A DNA stretch of 64,000 bases from Viscum album (GCA_963277665.1 OY728159.1:1024753343-1024817342); one strand, 5' to 3'. Positions 33,879-46,430 are shown, numbered from the stretch's first letter. Notes: generated from the letters alone by a model not told the origin. Numbers and translations are program-made.

Positions 33879-35254
33879 TCCATTACATAATTTTGTTCCA
33901 ACATCAACATATTAACCCCACTTATGCATTGAAAATATTTCCTAAATTGTTCCTCTGTTATTTATTGATCATTGATGAATTCACAACCCCCATGTGAGCC
34001 TTTTTATAACCCTAGAGAACCTTAAATTCTCTAATGAGTTGGTAAGGTTACTTTTCCCTACTTATTTATCTTAATAGATGATATATTTTCTCCAATACTA
34101 GGACTTCTATATTAATGAATCTCCTAGTTTCCAAATTGGTTGTCATAGTAAAATTTGTGACCCTAAACCTAGCATTTGAATTGAATATTAGAAATAACCA
34201 TCCACTTAGGAACATGTTTAGGAATGCTTCCAACATACAATCCAATCTACCCTAGGTGAAATCTTCCAACCCCACTGATAGAAGTGGAAATTTTTAGTTT
34301 TGGCTAATAGGAATTAGTAAATCTTTGAGTCATGTACATCAAAAAGGTTCTATACTTCCTCATGTGTGGCTAATGACCATTCAAAAAATAAAATACCTGG
34401 ATCCATTCAAATAAAGGAACAACTAGTCTAGGGTAAAGCTCTGCTCCATGATGATTGTGTGTTATGGTAATTAGTTCTTTCATAAGCATGGGAGTCCTCT
34501 CTACATCATCCTATATTGAGGAAGTATGGAATAATTCATCATACAAGTCCCCCATGATTAGTTCCCTATTATTCATTCATACATCCCAAACAAAGTATTA
34601 TCCCAACTTCCCCAATAAACAAATGGAATTTTTTAGTATTTGGGATCCATATACTAAGAAAGTTCAGAATAATAAACCTATTTTATTGAGAAAAATTATG
34701 TGACACCCAGATAGACTTGTAAATCCCTATAGCCTATAGATATTTCTTAAATTAATCATAGTGATGGAGAACCCATAAAGCTCATCCCCAATCCAGAACA
34801 AATGATCCCTTGGGATGAAGATCCCATTTTTACGACCACCCTACTTCTCATCGGCCATCGTTTTTCACATAATCAATTTCTAGCAGTGAATGTTTAAGTA
34901 TAGAACCCCCAATTATTTATTTAATTATAATGGGGTATGAACTAATATAGGTCCCTTAAATTGGTTTTCTCTAATATATATCCCCTTTACTGAGATATTT
35001 TTCCAAGTAGTGATTGTAAATTTTTATCTAAGGGGTTGATTTTCACGATGGATCATAGAAATAATAACATTGAATAGTAGTAAAAATCTATAAAGGAGAA
35101 TCTTATCTAAGATATGATAATCCAGGAATACATTACCCATGATATTTGAAAATAAATGATAGTTTGAGTGGATGCTCCATTTTTCACCATTTTTAATGCT
35201 TTCAATCATGGTGTTTCTCCTCACTTCGGTAAGAGGGAAAACTTGTATGAGATC
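33879..35254 (-). other. Further decayed coding-like sequence next to region D
   Basis: The minus strand can be read from about 35,250 into region D copy 2 with stops, many of them TAG where a Trp or Gln codon would fit. Readable pieces include MGNVFLDYHILDKILLYRF (part of 35,024-35,275) and EQNYVMDMLNYYDCFIY near 33,860, the latter joining directly to the copy 2 reading frame. It is probably the upstream part of the same unknown gene or element, present once, so the duplication boundary at 33,878 cuts the coding region. No family is recognised. Confidence 0.35.
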
Positions 35255-37105
35255 TGAAGGTATCGAGATGCCCAATAGAAACCGATGGGATGGGAATTTA
35301 AAATAAATTCATCATCGAAGTTACATAACATTGTCAACTCTAGTGATCTCATCCTAGTATAGTTTGAGTACCATGCATGGTTTAATGAGAGTACAAAAAT
35401 AAAATGAGCATATACCTTGTTTGGATATGATGCGCGCAAGACTTTCGCAAGATGCTAGCTTTTGTTTCTCTAAGGATCTGATAATAATTCCCTCTAAATC
35501 ATCCACACATGATTCTTTAATCTTCTCACACACTATTCATCGGAATCTGGGTGCTAGTGTGGAACTCTAATGACTACTTCGACACAGCGACGATCACCAT
35601 GATCCACCGTCTTCGATCCGAGAAGATAGAACTTGAATCTCTTTCTTTATTGAGATAGTCTCTCTCTAGGAGTCATGAGGAATGATAGGATCTCACTTCT
35701 AATGGATTAATATCCATCAAGGGAAGATCCTCTCTCTACTTATATAGTGGAAATTTATATTACCCGGTTTGGGTTCCCAGCCCCCTGTGTAATAAACATC
35801 CACTATAACAGTATTATAAATAATTATTTATGATAAATAAACTATGCCATAAATATTATTTATATATTATCACTAAAATATAATATATATTAAATATATT
35901 ACATGATAATATTGATCCAGTAACTTGACTCATATCTCCTTATAATATTAAATTAACCTGGGATATTACATTCATATTCGTTCGAATAATATTTTTCCTT
36001 GTATTTACTTAATCATTAATAAATACATGTAATAAATAAATTCAACCCAAATATTCCTTATATGAATAGTAATGAATTTATTTATTTATTGGTGATCCAT
36101 ATATCTTGGATAATACCCAGACCCCATGGTGGTCCCCACCAAGTCCTATATTCATATTCATCAAAATATGAAAGATTCTCAAAGCACTATTATGTGTGAC
36201 CCTCTAGGACCTTATCTCAATAGAAATGAATAGTATTCACAGACCAAGAGTAAGGTCTAGAAACCCATCAAGGCCCCTATATTGATAAGGAAAAGTAAAA
36301 GCAATGACTACCTTCCTACGAACATGCTCTCTGTAATATTATCTCTTTGTCAATGATATCTCATAAAGTGGGATGCACACTTGTTTCATCATCCTTTTTT
36401 TTGGTTTATTATTTTTTTATCATTCCATATAGACTTACCTTAGACTACCATGGCCATTAATTTACGAAGGTACTACCATCCTAATCAACCAATCCAAGGA
36501 TATCTCTTCCCAAAATTAGAAGTGATAAATTCTATCTTGATAGTTCAATCAATTTGATGCCACTAATGACATAGCCAACACAAACTACATCTACACTACT
36601 TCCTTACCATGGTTTTCATCTTGTGTCAAAGTATAGAATAAAATGAAATAAATTGATAATAATCTCAATTTATTAGACCATTACACTTTTTCGTGGATAG
36701 GAACAACCAATGACACCTGAAACATGTGGTTTTCTTATTGGCTGGTTTGTCCTCATGATCTCAACTACTAGAGACCATAATGTGTGAACTTCATGAAAAG
36801 AAGTCTCAATACTTATGATCCCCCATCACCTGATAGTCACACATCATATATGTCATGTTAGTATGATGTATCCAGACCATAGAAAATTACTTTATGATCA
36901 CTGTCATAATATCTCTAGGTTATCATTATAGCATAGAATCTGCTATAACCCTTTGATACAACATGTAATATAAGGAAATTACCATAAGAATAGTGTATAT
37001 AGAAGAATATAAAATATTATGGAAAGATAAAAACATGTATATATAACAAATTTCATACATGAAGTGGTAATAAAAATACATCGCAAGTTGGTTCTAGGGA
37101 ACCCA
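35255..37105 (-). repeat. 3' LTR of the Angela-like copia element
   Basis: Aligns end to end with 53,948-55,798. On the minus strand it starts TGGGTTCCCTAGA at 37,105 and ends at 35,255 (plus-strand TGAAGG). A TATA-like word is at 35,739-35,747, with a pyrimidine-rich leader after it. The frames within it are not convincing genes. Confidence 0.85.
35739..35747 (-). promoter_or_regulatory. TATA box in copia 3' LTR
   Basis: The minus strand reads CTATATAAG, followed by a TAGAGAGAGG run. The same word is at 54,431-54,439 in the other LTR. Confidence 0.6.
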
Positions 37106-37125
37106 CTTAAAATACTCCCACTTGC
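37106..37125 (-). other. Polypurine tract of the Angela-like copia element
   Basis: The minus strand reads AAGTGGGAGTATTTTAAG directly before the LTR start TGGGTTCCC. This is a weak polypurine tract of the AGTGGGAG type seen in this copia group. Confidence 0.55.
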
Positions 37126-37289
37126 ACTAGATCGAACTGCTAAAAGATCTCAATCCGCTAACCCTCACATTAGAATCATGATTCTTCTAAGGTATGAATT
37201 TAGTCAGGGGTGTACCAAATTGTCCCTTATGGCTACTTTTCTAACTACTACTTCGCCTCTCTGAGAAAAATCCCTCAAGAGATTAAACT

Positions 37290-37540
37290 TCCAAAGTATA
37301 TTCTTTATCCTCTAGTGAAACCTAGGCTCCTTTGAAAGAACCACTACAACAGTATTATCACAAAAAACTAAAATAGGTTCTACACTACTAGGAACAACAC
37401 CAATGTTTGAGACAAAGATGCATATACAGACTACATCCTTTGCTGCATCAGAAGCCTCTATATACTCAGATTCGACTGTAGAATTGGAGACCATAGATTT
37501 CTTCAATATTCTCCAGCTCACTACACCATAATTCAAGAAA
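37290..37540 (-). pseudogene. Copia RNase H domain relic
   Basis: RNase H degrades the RNA of the RNA-DNA hybrid during reverse transcription. The open piece 37,312-37,536 reads VSWRILKKSMVSNSTVESEYIEAS and continues to an ILVFCDNTVVVVLSKEPRFH-like segment. These match the SWKSxKQSTVxxSTTEAEYIAAS and CDNxxAIxxAKEPxxH blocks of plant copia RNase H. The catalytic E of the EAEY-like motif and the D of CDN are still present. Upstream and downstream frames are broken. Confidence 0.85.
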
Positions 37541-38369
37541 AAGATATAGCATGACTATGATTTCTGATCATCATGATATGTTTGGAAACCATCATCAGTG
37601 TATCCTCTCACTACTAGTTCCTCATCTCTTCCATACACTAGAAACATATCCTCTATAAGCCTCAAGTACTTTAGGATAGTTTTAACAGTTATCTAGTACA
37701 ACTCTCCTGGATTAACTTGATATATTCTAACCATTCTTAAAGAAAAGGCATCATCAAACCTAGTACATAACATGTCATACATGATAGAACCCACTACCGA
37801 GGCATAAGTTATTTTACTCATTCTATCAATCTACTCTTATGTCTGTGGACACATTTTATTGGATAGTTTGATACCATGTGACATAGGAAAAAATCCTCTC
37901 TTGGATTGTTCCATATTGTACCTTTTGAGTACATTTTCAATACATGTACATTTACTAATCCCAATCAACCTTTTAGATCAATCTTGATAGATCTAGATCC
38001 CTAGAATGTAGGTTGTTTCTCCTAATTATTTCTTGGAAAGGCATTCATTTAATGAAGCCTTAACTGAATTTAAGACTTGCACTTCATTTCCCACAATTAA
38101 TATGTCATCAACATATAATACTCAGAAAACGATGGAATTCCCATCAACCTTCTTATAGACACAAGGCTCACATTCATTTTTGAAAAAACCAAATTCTCTT
38201 ATGGACTCATCAAAATGAACATTCTATGACCATGATTCCTTCTTCTATCCATAAATGGATCTTTGCAGATTGCACACCTTATTGGAATTCTTTGACCTGA
38301 AAACCCTTTGGGATGAGTCATATAGACATATTCAACCAAATTCCCATTTATAAAATTATTTTTGACTTC

Positions 38370-38840
38370 CATTTTTCAAATATCACAATCATGAAGGGTT
38401 GTTATTACAAAAAATATTCTGATGGATTTCAGCATTGATACCGGTGAAAAGGTTTCATCATAGTCGGTGCCATGAATTTGTCTAAAACCCTTTGCAAGAA
38501 CTATTTCTTTATTGGTGTTAAAATTACCATCAATGCCAATCTTTTTCTTGAATACACATTCACACTCAATGGGTTTTACATCAGCTGGAAGATCTACCAA
38601 AATCCAAACTTTATGTTTGTACATGGAATCCATCTCAGAATGCATGAAATATTTCCATTTAGAAACTTCTTCAGCTTTTATTGCATCCGTGTAGGTTAGA
38701 GGTTCATCATCCTCAAATATTAACATGTAACCCGACTTAGTGATAAGAAAACCATAACTATCTGGTTCGTTAACCTCTCTAGTAGACCTATGCAGTATTT
38801 GTGTCTCGGGAACAACTTCTTCTTCCACTTTCTCTTATAG
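38370..38840 (-). pseudogene. Copia reverse transcriptase, N-terminal part
   Basis: The longest surviving pol frame (38,376-38,828, 150 codons). It reads HRSTREVNEPDSYGFL near its start, then DDEPLTYTDAIKA, KYFMHSEMDSMYKHKVW, LVDLPADVKPIECECVFKK and GTDYDETFSPVSMLKSIRI. These are the RRSxRxxxPxxYGFL linker and the first motifs of the RVT_2 domain. The strongly conserved CKWVFK has become CECVFK. The frame stops just after the DYDETFSPV block. The active-site YxDD region further on (37,600-38,300) is only readable with many stops. Confidence 0.9.
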
Positions 38841-39099
38841 AGATTGTTCCCTTACCAACTCTTGTCCATCTAGAGCATTAACTTCATCAAATTCAATCTC
38901 TCTCCCATTATTGACATTTTAAATGTGTTCCATTTCTAGAAATATGGCATGTATTTCCACATAAACTTTTATATCTAATGGTTTGTATAGGTAATATCCT
39001 TTGTCTTCCTTAGGATAACCTATAAAGATGCACTTTGTGCTTCTAGATTCTAATTTTTTTCTTGGTATAGATTTGAAAAAATCCTCACATCCCCATACA

Positions 39100-39900
39100 C
39101 ATAAGTGTGAAAAATTGGGTTTTTTTCCACACCATTACTCATATGGAATCCCATCTACAACCTTATTTGGCACTCGGTTTAGGGTACATACCACTATCTG
39201 CATAGAGTATCCCCAGAAGGATAACAGAAGATTTTATTGAATCATCATTGATCTAAACATGTCAAGAAAGTTCTTATTCCTCCAATCACTAACACCATTC
39301 CACTATGGTGTTTAAGTAAGAGTGTGTTGGGATACTATCCAACACTCCTTCATGTGATTAATTAAATCTTGGTTAGGATACTCTTTGAATCGGTCTGAGT
39401 AGAGTGCCTTAATCTTCTTACCAATATAGTTTTCTTCTTGATGTTGATATTACTTAAACATCTGAAAGAAATATGACTTATACCACATTAAGAAGATATA
39501 TCCATACCTACTGTAGTCATCTTTAAAAGTAATGATGTATGAAAACTCACCCCTTGCCTCAATTGAAAATGGATCACATACATTAGTATAAACTAATTCC
39601 AATAATTTATTGGCTCTTTATCCCTTCCTAGAGAAGGGTTCTTTGTCATTTTCCTTTGTAAACAAGTGTGACATACATCCAAGGTTTTTAACTATACCAT
39701 GTCAAAATACCCTACTTGATGTAGTTTTTTTAATTGCTTATCATTTACATGAACATTCCTAAAGTGCCATAGGTGGGTGATATATGAGTCATGCTTGCTG
39801 GTTTTTTTATTGATTATCATTACTGGGTTTTTGATTTCAAGTATATATAATACATTGTTAAGATGTGTCGTATCATAACACATATTATCCTTATAAATGA
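39100..39900 (-). pseudogene. Copia GAG-pre-integrase and integrase relic
   Basis: The open piece 39,692-39,883 contains HLWHFRNVHVNDKQLKKLH, the GAG-pre-integrase zinc-binding block, and just after it CHTCLQRKMTKNPSLGR, the second zinc-ligand pair. Further along the minus strand, in alternating frames, are segments equivalent to DDYSRYGYIFL, KTLRSDRGGEY and WNGVSERRNRTLLDM of the integrase core. Of these I can see TVGMDIS, KALYSDRFKEY-like and WNGVSDW-like versions. The catalytic core is therefore damaged and the frame broken repeatedly. Confidence 0.75.
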
Positions 39901-39929
39901 AACAATATTTATTTCATAACTTGTAATAA

Positions 39930-40330
39930 AATCACATCATGTCTAAACTTGACATGGAGATTATGTTTCATGTTACAGAGGGTACATAATAGCAATTTTT
40001 CAATACTAGGACCCAACCACTTAGAAAAGTTTAGTGATAGTCTCCCACTTCCTAGGTTGCCAGACTTGCTCCATTTGTAGCTTAGAGATCCACTTAACCT
40101 CTTGAAATCTTCTTGAATCTACTTGGTTTCTGTATATGAATACGTATATGTGAGCCACATGTCGTATACAATACCCATATTGTAGATAAGAAAATATTTC
40201 ATTCAATGCTAAAAATACATGAAGTAGAAGCGTCACCTTGCTTCTTCTTCCCATCTCTACAATTTTTCTTCTAGTGTCCTTTCTTACCACATGAAAAGAA
40301 AACAACCTCCTACTCATTGCACTTTTTCTA
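39930..40330 (-). pseudogene. Copia zinc knuckle and protease relic
   Basis: The minus strand frame 40,021-40,317, with a shift, shows FSCGKKGHxKKNCRDGKKK (zinc knuckle of gag) followed by STIWVLYTTCGSHI. The latter corresponds to the WVLDTGxGSHI protease active site; the catalytic DTG has become YTT. LVLKNCYYVPSV near 39,990 matches the downstream LELNNCYYVP block. Confidence 0.75.
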
Positions 40331-40479
40331 AATATTTGGATTCTTGGAAGGATAGTGTATTGGTTTCTTCATCACTAACTTGTCCTTAGACCCCTTTTCC
40401 TTTATCTTCATTCTCTTATTCACCATAATTAAATATGAATTTGTATTTTTCATATCCTTATCTGTTTGGAAAACGAAAT

Positions 40480-41062
40480 CCGAAAGTTATGGGAGAGACT
40501 TTGTCATATTGTTCTTTTTATAGTTGATAATTAAAGTTGAAAGTCTTGGACGAAAAGTGGAAAGAATGAGATCAATTTCTAGTTAATAGTTTTATTTAAA
40601 CCCAAGGGCTTAAAGACTCTCAATGTACCCAATCATCTCGAGTACATGAGGACCCAATTGGTGCCTCTCTACTAGCCTACACCTATAAGGGTCACTTTAG
40701 ATCTCATACCTTTCCTCCATTTCCCCCTCCTGATATAATTCTTGGAGATGTGAAAGCATCTTGTAGGCATCCTCATCCTCATGGATTTTGTGAAATTGGC
40801 TAGACATGGATGAAAACATTATGCATTGAACATATAGTGCATCATCTACAAGCTTTTTCAATTTATCGTTTTCCTCCATGCTTGCTCCCTAAGGATGGTC
40901 ATCATATATTAAGGATTCCAACACATAAAACATCATTTCTTAGCGTAGTACTATGCGCAAGTTCTTATACCACTCCTGGAATTTATTGTCAATCATGATA
41001 TTTTCTTTATCCAAAATTGATCGCAGTGATAATGTACTTGTGGTCTTGGTGGTTGACATTTT
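40480..41062 (-). pseudogene. Copia gag relic (Angela-like)
   Basis: Gag starts at about 41,062 with MSTTKTTSTLSLRSILDKEN and NKFQEWYKNLRIVLR, the normal opening of this copia group. After frameshifts, the open piece 40,697-40,879 reads LKKLVDDALYVQCIMFSSMS and HKIHEDEDAYKMLSHLQELY, ending MEERYEI. The family counterparts are ACLMLATMxPELQKQFE...AYDMIQxLKEMFQxQARxERYE. It continues with QLGPHVLEMIGYIESL in another frame. The structural protein would form the particle. Here it is split by at least one frameshift and several stops. Confidence 0.85.
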
Positions 41063-42429
41063 ATATTTATAACAGATAAATATTAGTCGTCGGTACTTTT
41101 ATCTTGATTACCTTTAAACATTTATGATTAATTAATTATTATATCATTTTAATTGTCTCACACTATTTTATCAAACCCTAATATCCTTCACTTTTAGATT
41201 CAGATTACTTGGTCGCTTCAGTATTCGAGTGGTAAGGATCCTTAGAACTACTCCTCAAATCCTACAAGCTTTGGATACACCAATACCTAGAGAGTTTCTA
41301 GGTAGGCACTAGACTGGCCAACCGCATTAACTTGGTGATCCTTAAACTATTGAGCAAAGTCCTAGATTTTGGAATGAAAACTTGATTCTCTAAACGTCTT
41401 TCCTATAAAGTGATAACAAGGTATATTTGTATAATTCTTTTCTACTAAATTTAGTCAATTCAACCCATTACTCTTATAGGAAATAGTATGAATTAGTCTC
41501 AACTATGGCTAACGAGTACTTCAAATAGCTTGTTTTGATCAAATTTGGATAATGGAAGACTTTAAGACATGATATCTCTTTGATTGATTTTTTATTTATT
41601 GAAAAATATTATCCATTTATATTTAATTTGTTCAAACTAGGTTGTTGTTCTCACAAATGAATATGAAATAGAAAAATATTCATCACATCTTTATGCATTT
41701 TTTCTTTTTTATTATTTTATGTGATCAAGAAATTATGATTCACTTTCATAAAACAATAAATGATTCATAAAGGAAAAACATTTCATCTGATTGGTCTTTA
41801 GTATCTAATTATGATTGATCCATAACAGATCAATCCTGGCATAGAGGATTCTATACCTAAGTCGACTACTGACTCGTATCTTGGCTCTCCCCTAGTGAAA
41901 AGTAAACGACTCTCATCTAGATTACCGCCTCGACATGGCATGTATGTATTGTAGAACGTTATCTTATATTTACAAATATACTCGCATGCAGGTGAGGGGG
42001 TCTAGGGGTTCAATGTACAATAAGTGCATTGGACGTGTTGGACCTTATATATATTTGAAATAAAAAGAGACGATGTGTAGACCATAAATTAGCTACTTTA
42101 TTATTAAAAACATCTCACACAATAAATAAATAATTAAATAATTAAATCCAGACAAGTATAGGTCGGTCACTAGCTCAAGACCAGTTGGTATAATGCGCAA
42201 TAAAAATTAAAATGTAATAAATTTAAACAGTACGAGGGTGTTTCAATAAATTAAATGAATTCAAATAAATTCAATTAATATATTTTTTGGTTCCAATTTT
42301 AATTTAATTTTTAAATCAAAAATTAAATTAAAATATTAACTTAATTTACAATATAAAATTAAAATATTAATTAAATTTAATATATAAAATTAAATTAATC
42401 AAATTAATTTTTTTTAAATAAATTAAACA
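41063..42429 (-). other. Long untranslated leader of the copia element, part 1
   Basis: Between the gag start and the nested element there is no recognisable gene. The AT-rich sequence from 42,230 to 42,430 is a patchwork of AAATTAA words. A leader of this size is known from the BARE-1/Angela group, so no further insertion is required, although one cannot be excluded. Confidence 0.5.
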
Positions 42430-43206
42430 CAACAAGGCCTGAGAACCCCGTCACATCCCTTAGCGGACTGGGATGTAGCCCCGTTAGCCTATATGGGATC
42501 AGAAAACTCTATGCAGGGGTTTTATGGGCTGGGCAGGCCAACCCATACCCATTTTTGGTCGGGTAAACCTACGTGGGCCCTTATGCGGGGCAATATGAGT
42601 ATGAAGGACCCATGTAACTTGTGGGTTTTATGTCTGGTCATGGGATAAAATCACGACGATGCTTGTGGGAGAAGGTGGAGATGTCTTGGTAGGAAAGATC
42701 TGGGATGAAAGGGTCCTACCATGACGGTTCATAGCTGGACCAGCAATAGCCTGTGGGAGGCACTCACTGGAGAGGGAGGGATGGAACCAGTGATGACAGG
42801 CTGTGCTACCTGGACCTGGGTGGTGGAAGCATCCTCTATGGAGGATGGGAGGGTGGCGGAGGACCCTAGTATGGGAGGATCTAGGCACCGGGGCGAGCTC
42901 AAGATGGCAGTGGTGAGCTCTAGATAGTGCGACACCTCGGGTCTAGGGCGGCCGAGATCTCGGGATGATGGCGGAATGCTCAGGATGGTGTGACACCTTG
43001 TGTTGAGGGCAGTAGTGAGATCAGGATGGCAGTGGTACACGAGATCTTCTAGGGGTAGAGGGTCCATAAGGGTATGGCCAGGAAGGAGATGGGGAAGGTC
43101 CCGCATGCAGTTCGACCGAGAGGCAAAAGGAGGGGAGGTTCCAACGGGGGGAATCGTCCTTCTACGAGAGAAGGAAAGGGAAGAGGGGTCCACCCAGGTG
43201 GGGTCG
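42430..43206. other. GC-rich block in the copia leader
   Basis: An abrupt change to GC-rich sequence with degenerate internal repeats: three units with GATGGCAGTGGT or ATGGTGTGACACC-like words between 42,900 and 43,050. The minus-strand frame 42,729-43,193 (154 codons) is rich in Ser, Pro and Leu and has no known motif. Open frames are expected by chance in GC-rich DNA, so I do not call a gene. It ends exactly at the target duplication GGTCG of the nested element and continues briefly after 53,492. Confidence 0.4.
43202..43206. repeat. Left target-site duplication of nested LTR element
   Basis: GGTCG, repeated perfectly at 53,488-53,492. Confidence 0.9.
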
Positions 43207-43931
43207 TGTCATGAACCAGGCCGGATCATCATCCGACTCGGCACCCGACCCGGTCAGTGACATGGCCCGAAGGGCATTCCTGATCCCCACAGGCTGGCAA
43301 CTAGTGCTAGGCATTGAAACAAAGCAGTTGGGAATGATTTGGCCCATAACAAAGATAAATAAACATAAACTGAACAAGAAGATAAATAAGGGAAAAAATG
43401 AACAACGTGGAAGTGGAAAAAGGAATAAGAAAAGAAACGTGACATACCTCAGGTGACCTCGTGTATCACCACGGTACGTCAACCACACTCTCTCCCAAAA
43501 GCGATCCAAGACTGAAACCTGAAACTAAAAAGTAAAGTAGTCGTGAGCACCGAGATGCTCCGTAGGAATACCAAAAATGTAACCACGTCCTATGCCCCTA
43601 CCTTTAGTAAGAAATTCATTCATGTCAATTTGAAAAATATGATATAATAAAATAGTGTTTTCCTTCTTTTCAAATTCAATTAATGAGTTTTCTTTATCAA
43701 GTAAAGAATTTCACTCCCACTACATTTTCAAAATAGGTTCCAAGCATGCATTAACTTTTCAAATGAAAAGAAATCAGTTTGGATTAAAATATGGTTTTCA
43801 CCAAAAAGACATCAAGTATGACAAAACTGAAATGAAAGTTAAATCACAAGAAGGACATCACAAATGAGAACCATGGGTAATCCCTATAGGTATCCAGAAC
43901 AAGTGGGAACCTAGAGACCATGTACCTTAGT

Positions 43932-44030
43932 GAAACGTGTCCTAGAAGACCATGACCCTCAGAAAAACGTGGCTTAGAAGACCACGACCCTCATAAAATG
44001 TGGCTTAGAATACCACAACCCTTAGAATTC
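43932..44030. repeat. Tandem hairpin repeats in LTR (three units of about 31 bp)
   Basis: Each unit contains CGTGG, a nine-base spacer CTTAGAAGA and CCACG (or close variants), followed by a CCCTCAGA spacer, so every unit can fold as a small stem-loop. The matching array is at 50,423-50,520, and an isolated relative (ATGGCTTAGCAGACCAT) is at 49,385 in the internal region. Confidence 0.75.
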
Positions 44031-46129
44031 ATATGTTTAGTTCATGTTGTTTCATCAATCCTACTAGAAGAACCGGGACAAACCCATGTCGTGTCATCTA
44101 GCGTACTAGTCCTGGTCACCCACCTAGATACTCAGGTTTCCCATTGTGCTCTATTTCAAGTGGTGGTGTGTTTTCTTTATCAAGAAAACATATATGTACA
44201 TAACACTTTCTTTTTCTAAAACTCATTCAACATCTCACCATTGTTCTCCCTCCTTAAGCGCATTCCCCCTCTTTCACGTCACAAAATGCATAAACTTCAA
44301 AGTTAGGCACATCATAACACTTCAAACATACAATTCATTTTCTAAAACCAAGGGGGCGTGCCTCAAAAGAGGTTTTTATTTTTAATAAATGTTCTTATGG
44401 TTCCAAATGGTCTTTATTACATAAAGTGAATAATTTTTAGAATTAACTAGCCAAAAGGCCAAACACCTTCAGAAATACACATTACTAATTCAAAACCACT
44501 TAGGAAATCAATATTTCAAGAAAAGGTCACTTAAGACCGATAGCATCAAAAATACATTTCAATTTCCAAAGCAAAATAATAATCATTTCTAGCAAACATA
44601 ACCTGATTTCCTAGCATGTGTATATAGTGTAAATGTAAAACATATTTTTAAAACAAGAAAGTAATTATGAATCTCAAATTAAAGGCATAGGCATAGAGGA
44701 CCTACCTCAAACATGTCGTTATTTGTCGACGACCACTCAAACCCACATTTGACGCATACACACACATGCATTTATACATATATATATCTACACCCATAGC
44801 TACATTGCACATATTCCCCGTTCCATGAGGGAATATGTACAAAGGGGGAATATATATATTTATGCCTTACCCTATGCATGTACATGTAGGATACCTCGAA
44901 CTCGCGGCTCCAAACCACCGTAGCGAGGCCCAACACACTACACAAATAATTTTAATAAAACAATTAAACACTTGAACAATCTACAAAACATTTCAAAATA
45001 ATGCATCAAGGGTTCGCAACAGAATAAAAATAGTCAAAACATCATTTTTAAAACCAAACGCGCCAAGATGCAACACCAAAACACCAACTGCAGCGTACAC
45101 ACATTTTAATAGACGAATTGCATAGTTAAAAAAAGAAACACTAATAAACAATTCAGCATGGGTTTTTCCACAGAAAAGTTTCATGCGCAATGCATAAAAA
45201 CACTACCAGCAAAAGCAAATACACCCAACCCTCATGCAGAACTAGATTCACAGCCTTAATGTCCTTAAATAAAACAATTCCAGAAGTCATAAAACATCCA
45301 TGAATAATGCATCATAGGACACTCCTCAATGCACCCAAATTCATTTTCTTTTTTTCTTAATCAAATTCACCCTAAAAACCTTTCCAAACATCATTTGCAT
45401 CACACGCTAAATTTCAAATAACCAACTTAACTATTTATAAATTAATGTCAAATAACACAAAAAGTGGGTTTTTCTCAAAAACACACCCCATTATATACGA
45501 ACATGATATAGAATATCAAAGGCATACTAAATTTCCAAAATACTAGTTTCACGCCAAACGGATCAATCACACAACACCATATTTATTTACGAAAGTAAAA
45601 TAATCCACCTAATAAACACAATAAGTTTTTCAGACTCACAATATACCAAATTTTCTCATTAAAAACTCATCTTCATGCAATTCCACATAAATAAAATTAT
45701 ACTAAACATTGCAAGTCGCAAATTAATTATCACGGACATTGTAGAATACAACAACGGAAAAAAACACCTACATCGGTGTGGAAAACTTCACAAAAGAAGG
45801 GCGCAAACTCCGTCGCACGTCAATCACACCGAAAGGTGTCTAATGCCAAACCTTAAAACAAATTATCGAACAAGTGAATCAAAAACAAACCAAATCAAAC
45901 AAGTCAATAAGAGAATCGTCACCTTAAATGGTGACCGAAGAACCGAGATGGACCGAAACACATGAAACTGCCTCGCCTTCGACGGCGGTTGTCGGGACAC
46001 ACTCTGAAGAGTCTCAAGAGGCCATCTACACCAACCTAGAATAGGAGAAAACTGGAAATCAAAGGCACGCCTAACAATCTAGGGTTCAGCCGAACACAAT
46101 AAGGTGGCGTGAAGGAGGAAAAAAATTGG

Positions 46130-46430
46130 CCAAATGAAGAAGGAGAGGGAGGGAAAGGTCTCACCGGTAAAGGCAGCGGCGGCCTACGCCCGGGAGGGCG
46201 ACGGCGACAGCAGCGGGTTCGGGGAAGGACGGCGGCGGTGCAGCTAGCTGGTCAGCAAGTGAGGAGGCGGGCTCAATGGGTGGGAGGTGCTTGGCTGGGG
46301 AAGCAAGGGAGGGATAGTGGGGCGCCAGCGGTGGCTCTCTGGAGGGGAGCACGGAAGGGGGGGTCCGATGGGAAGAAGAAGGGCGTGACCTAGGATTAGG
46401 GGAGGGGGGGTTGATGTGTGCGACGAGGGA
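46130..46430 (-). other. GC-rich leader-like block in the LTR, copy 1
   Basis: About 300 bases of GC- and CpG-rich sequence stand out in an AT-rich LTR. On the minus strand it follows a pyrimidine-rich run, is open and proline-rich (part of the frame 46,161-46,568), and ends at a splice-donor-like CCGGTGAGACC. Its counterpart is 52,620-52,930. This is probably the transcribed leader of the element, as in Del-type LTRs. A captured exon is the alternative. Confidence 0.45.

Noticed and set aside
42729..43193. 154-codon minus-strand gene
   Set aside because: Open frames occur on both strands in this GC-rich block, with Ser/Pro/Leu bias and no motif. It is probably compositional.
43932..44030. 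CRISPR-like array
   Set aside because: The short hairpin repeats have no variable spacers of uniform size and lie in a plant LTR. They are tandem repeats.
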